A stretch of 64,000 nt of DNA from Piezodorus guildinii. Taxonomy: Eukaryota > Arthropoda > Insecta > Hemiptera > Pentatomidae. Below are positions 63,724 through 64,000 of this stretch, in pieces. Every line of letters starts with the position of its first letter. Position 1 is the first letter of the stretch. The notes under the pieces were generated by a model. That model did not search any database. It saw only the letters and a program-made list of their open reading frames with translations, and had not been told where the DNA came from. The position numbers were made by a program, and so were the translations under genes. The stretch is from the NCBI GenBank assembly GCA_023052935.1, contig CM041295.1, forward strand, positions 104,456,711 to 104,520,710. Reading direction: 5' to 3'.

Positions 63724-64000
63724 CTATATTCCTAGGATCATTCCTTTACCAAACCATTAACACCAAGCTCCCTCCTTATATCCACAGTCTTCTACAATTT
63801 AAATCGTCAATCCACTCCCTCGAAACAAGGTCCCGCCATTCTTACCTTTACATTCCTACCCATAGAACAACAACTTTTGATCATTCCTTTCTTGTCCGCT
63901 CTGCAAATCTCTGGAATTCCCTACCTACTCATATCCGCCATGCTTCATCTCTATCATCATTCAAGTATCAACTGTTCCAATACCTCCTGTATTCCCAAAC
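63724..64000 (+). pseudogene. LINE (CR1/L2-like) C-terminal fragment, cut by window end
   Basis: Reads LGSFLYQTINTKLPPYIHSLLQFKSSIHSLETRSRHSYLYIPTHRTTTFDHSFLVRSANLWNSLPTHIRHASSLSSFKYQLFQYLLYSQ, the same C-terminal pattern as 62717-62940 and the minus-strand fragment at 40210-40515 but a different lineage. The frame is open from 63724 to the window end and could continue. Confidence 0.75.

Overview
This window looks like intergenic or intronic DNA from an arthropod nuclear genome. It is strongly AT-rich and full of dinucleotide microsatellites. It is packed with degenerate transposons typical of arthropods: Jockey-type, RTE-type and I/R1-type LINEs, Tc1/mariner and hAT DNA elements, and tRNA-derived SINEs. 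A hemipteran would fit, but that is only a guess. I found no host protein-coding gene, rRNA or functional tRNA. Every recognisable coding stretch belongs to a mobile element, and nearly all are truncated, frameshifted or internally deleted.

The dominant component is an unclassified repeat of about 0.9 kb, here called R. It has 12-bp inverted ends (ACTTTCACTTAC / GTAAGTGAAAGT) and a recurrent internal phrase, CCGTTGGAAAGCTAAAG. It occurs, whole or in pieces, at roughly 1-3.6 kb, 5.9-6.6, 14.2-15.6, 17.0, 22.3, 34.5-37.3, 44.4-45.9, 48.2-51.4, 54.0-54.5 and 60.7-61.7 kb. Other elements have landed inside it: an RTE fragment with a perfect 11-bp target duplication (1348-1617) and LINE tails at 2746, 14578 and 61051.

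Two Jockey-like LINE subfamilies recur as 5'-truncated 3' ends. Family A ends near a TTTACAACTGTA phrase and includes the best reverse transcriptase remnant, at 37475-38387. Family B has a longer 3' UTR. Two DNA transposons sit in the 3' UTRs of family A copies at TA sites: a Tc1-like element (20838-21887) and an internally deleted mariner (57207-58105). An RTE fragment with an 11-bp duplication (29433-30205) sits in a third A copy, and that junction was later tandemly duplicated (320-bp unit). Two SINE families (S1, S2), a hAT element (8155-9203), a psq/pogo-like element (27366-28202) and a TA-flanked inverted-repeat element in two copies (24913-25813; 45965-47540) complete the set.

The most unusual structures are these. 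(1) Short modules carry a hammerhead-ribozyme-like core (CTGANGA, stem II, GAAAC, GTH, with stem I pairing GCC/GGC). The clearest is at 26314-26488, inside 20-bp inverted repeats and a perfect 13-bp direct repeat, which suggests Penelope-like retroelement ends. (2) A near-perfect 170-190-bp palindrome lies at 38535-38912. (3) Two foldback-like elements combine inverted arms with internal tandem units (32045-33385, about 170 bp; 49134-50040, about 139 bp); the second is itself framed by inverted R units. (4) A 25-bp minisatellite of about 37 units lies at 42331-43275.

Between the repeats are islands of less AT-rich, apparently single-copy sequence (9.2-10.0, 22.9-23.8, 28.5-29.0, 31.3-31.8, 43.3-43.6, 47.6-48.1, 51.4-51.9, 56.1-56.4, 60.1-60.6 kb). 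They have no convincing coding potential and could be regulatory. Boundaries of degenerate elements were set by eye and are approximate unless a target duplication is stated.
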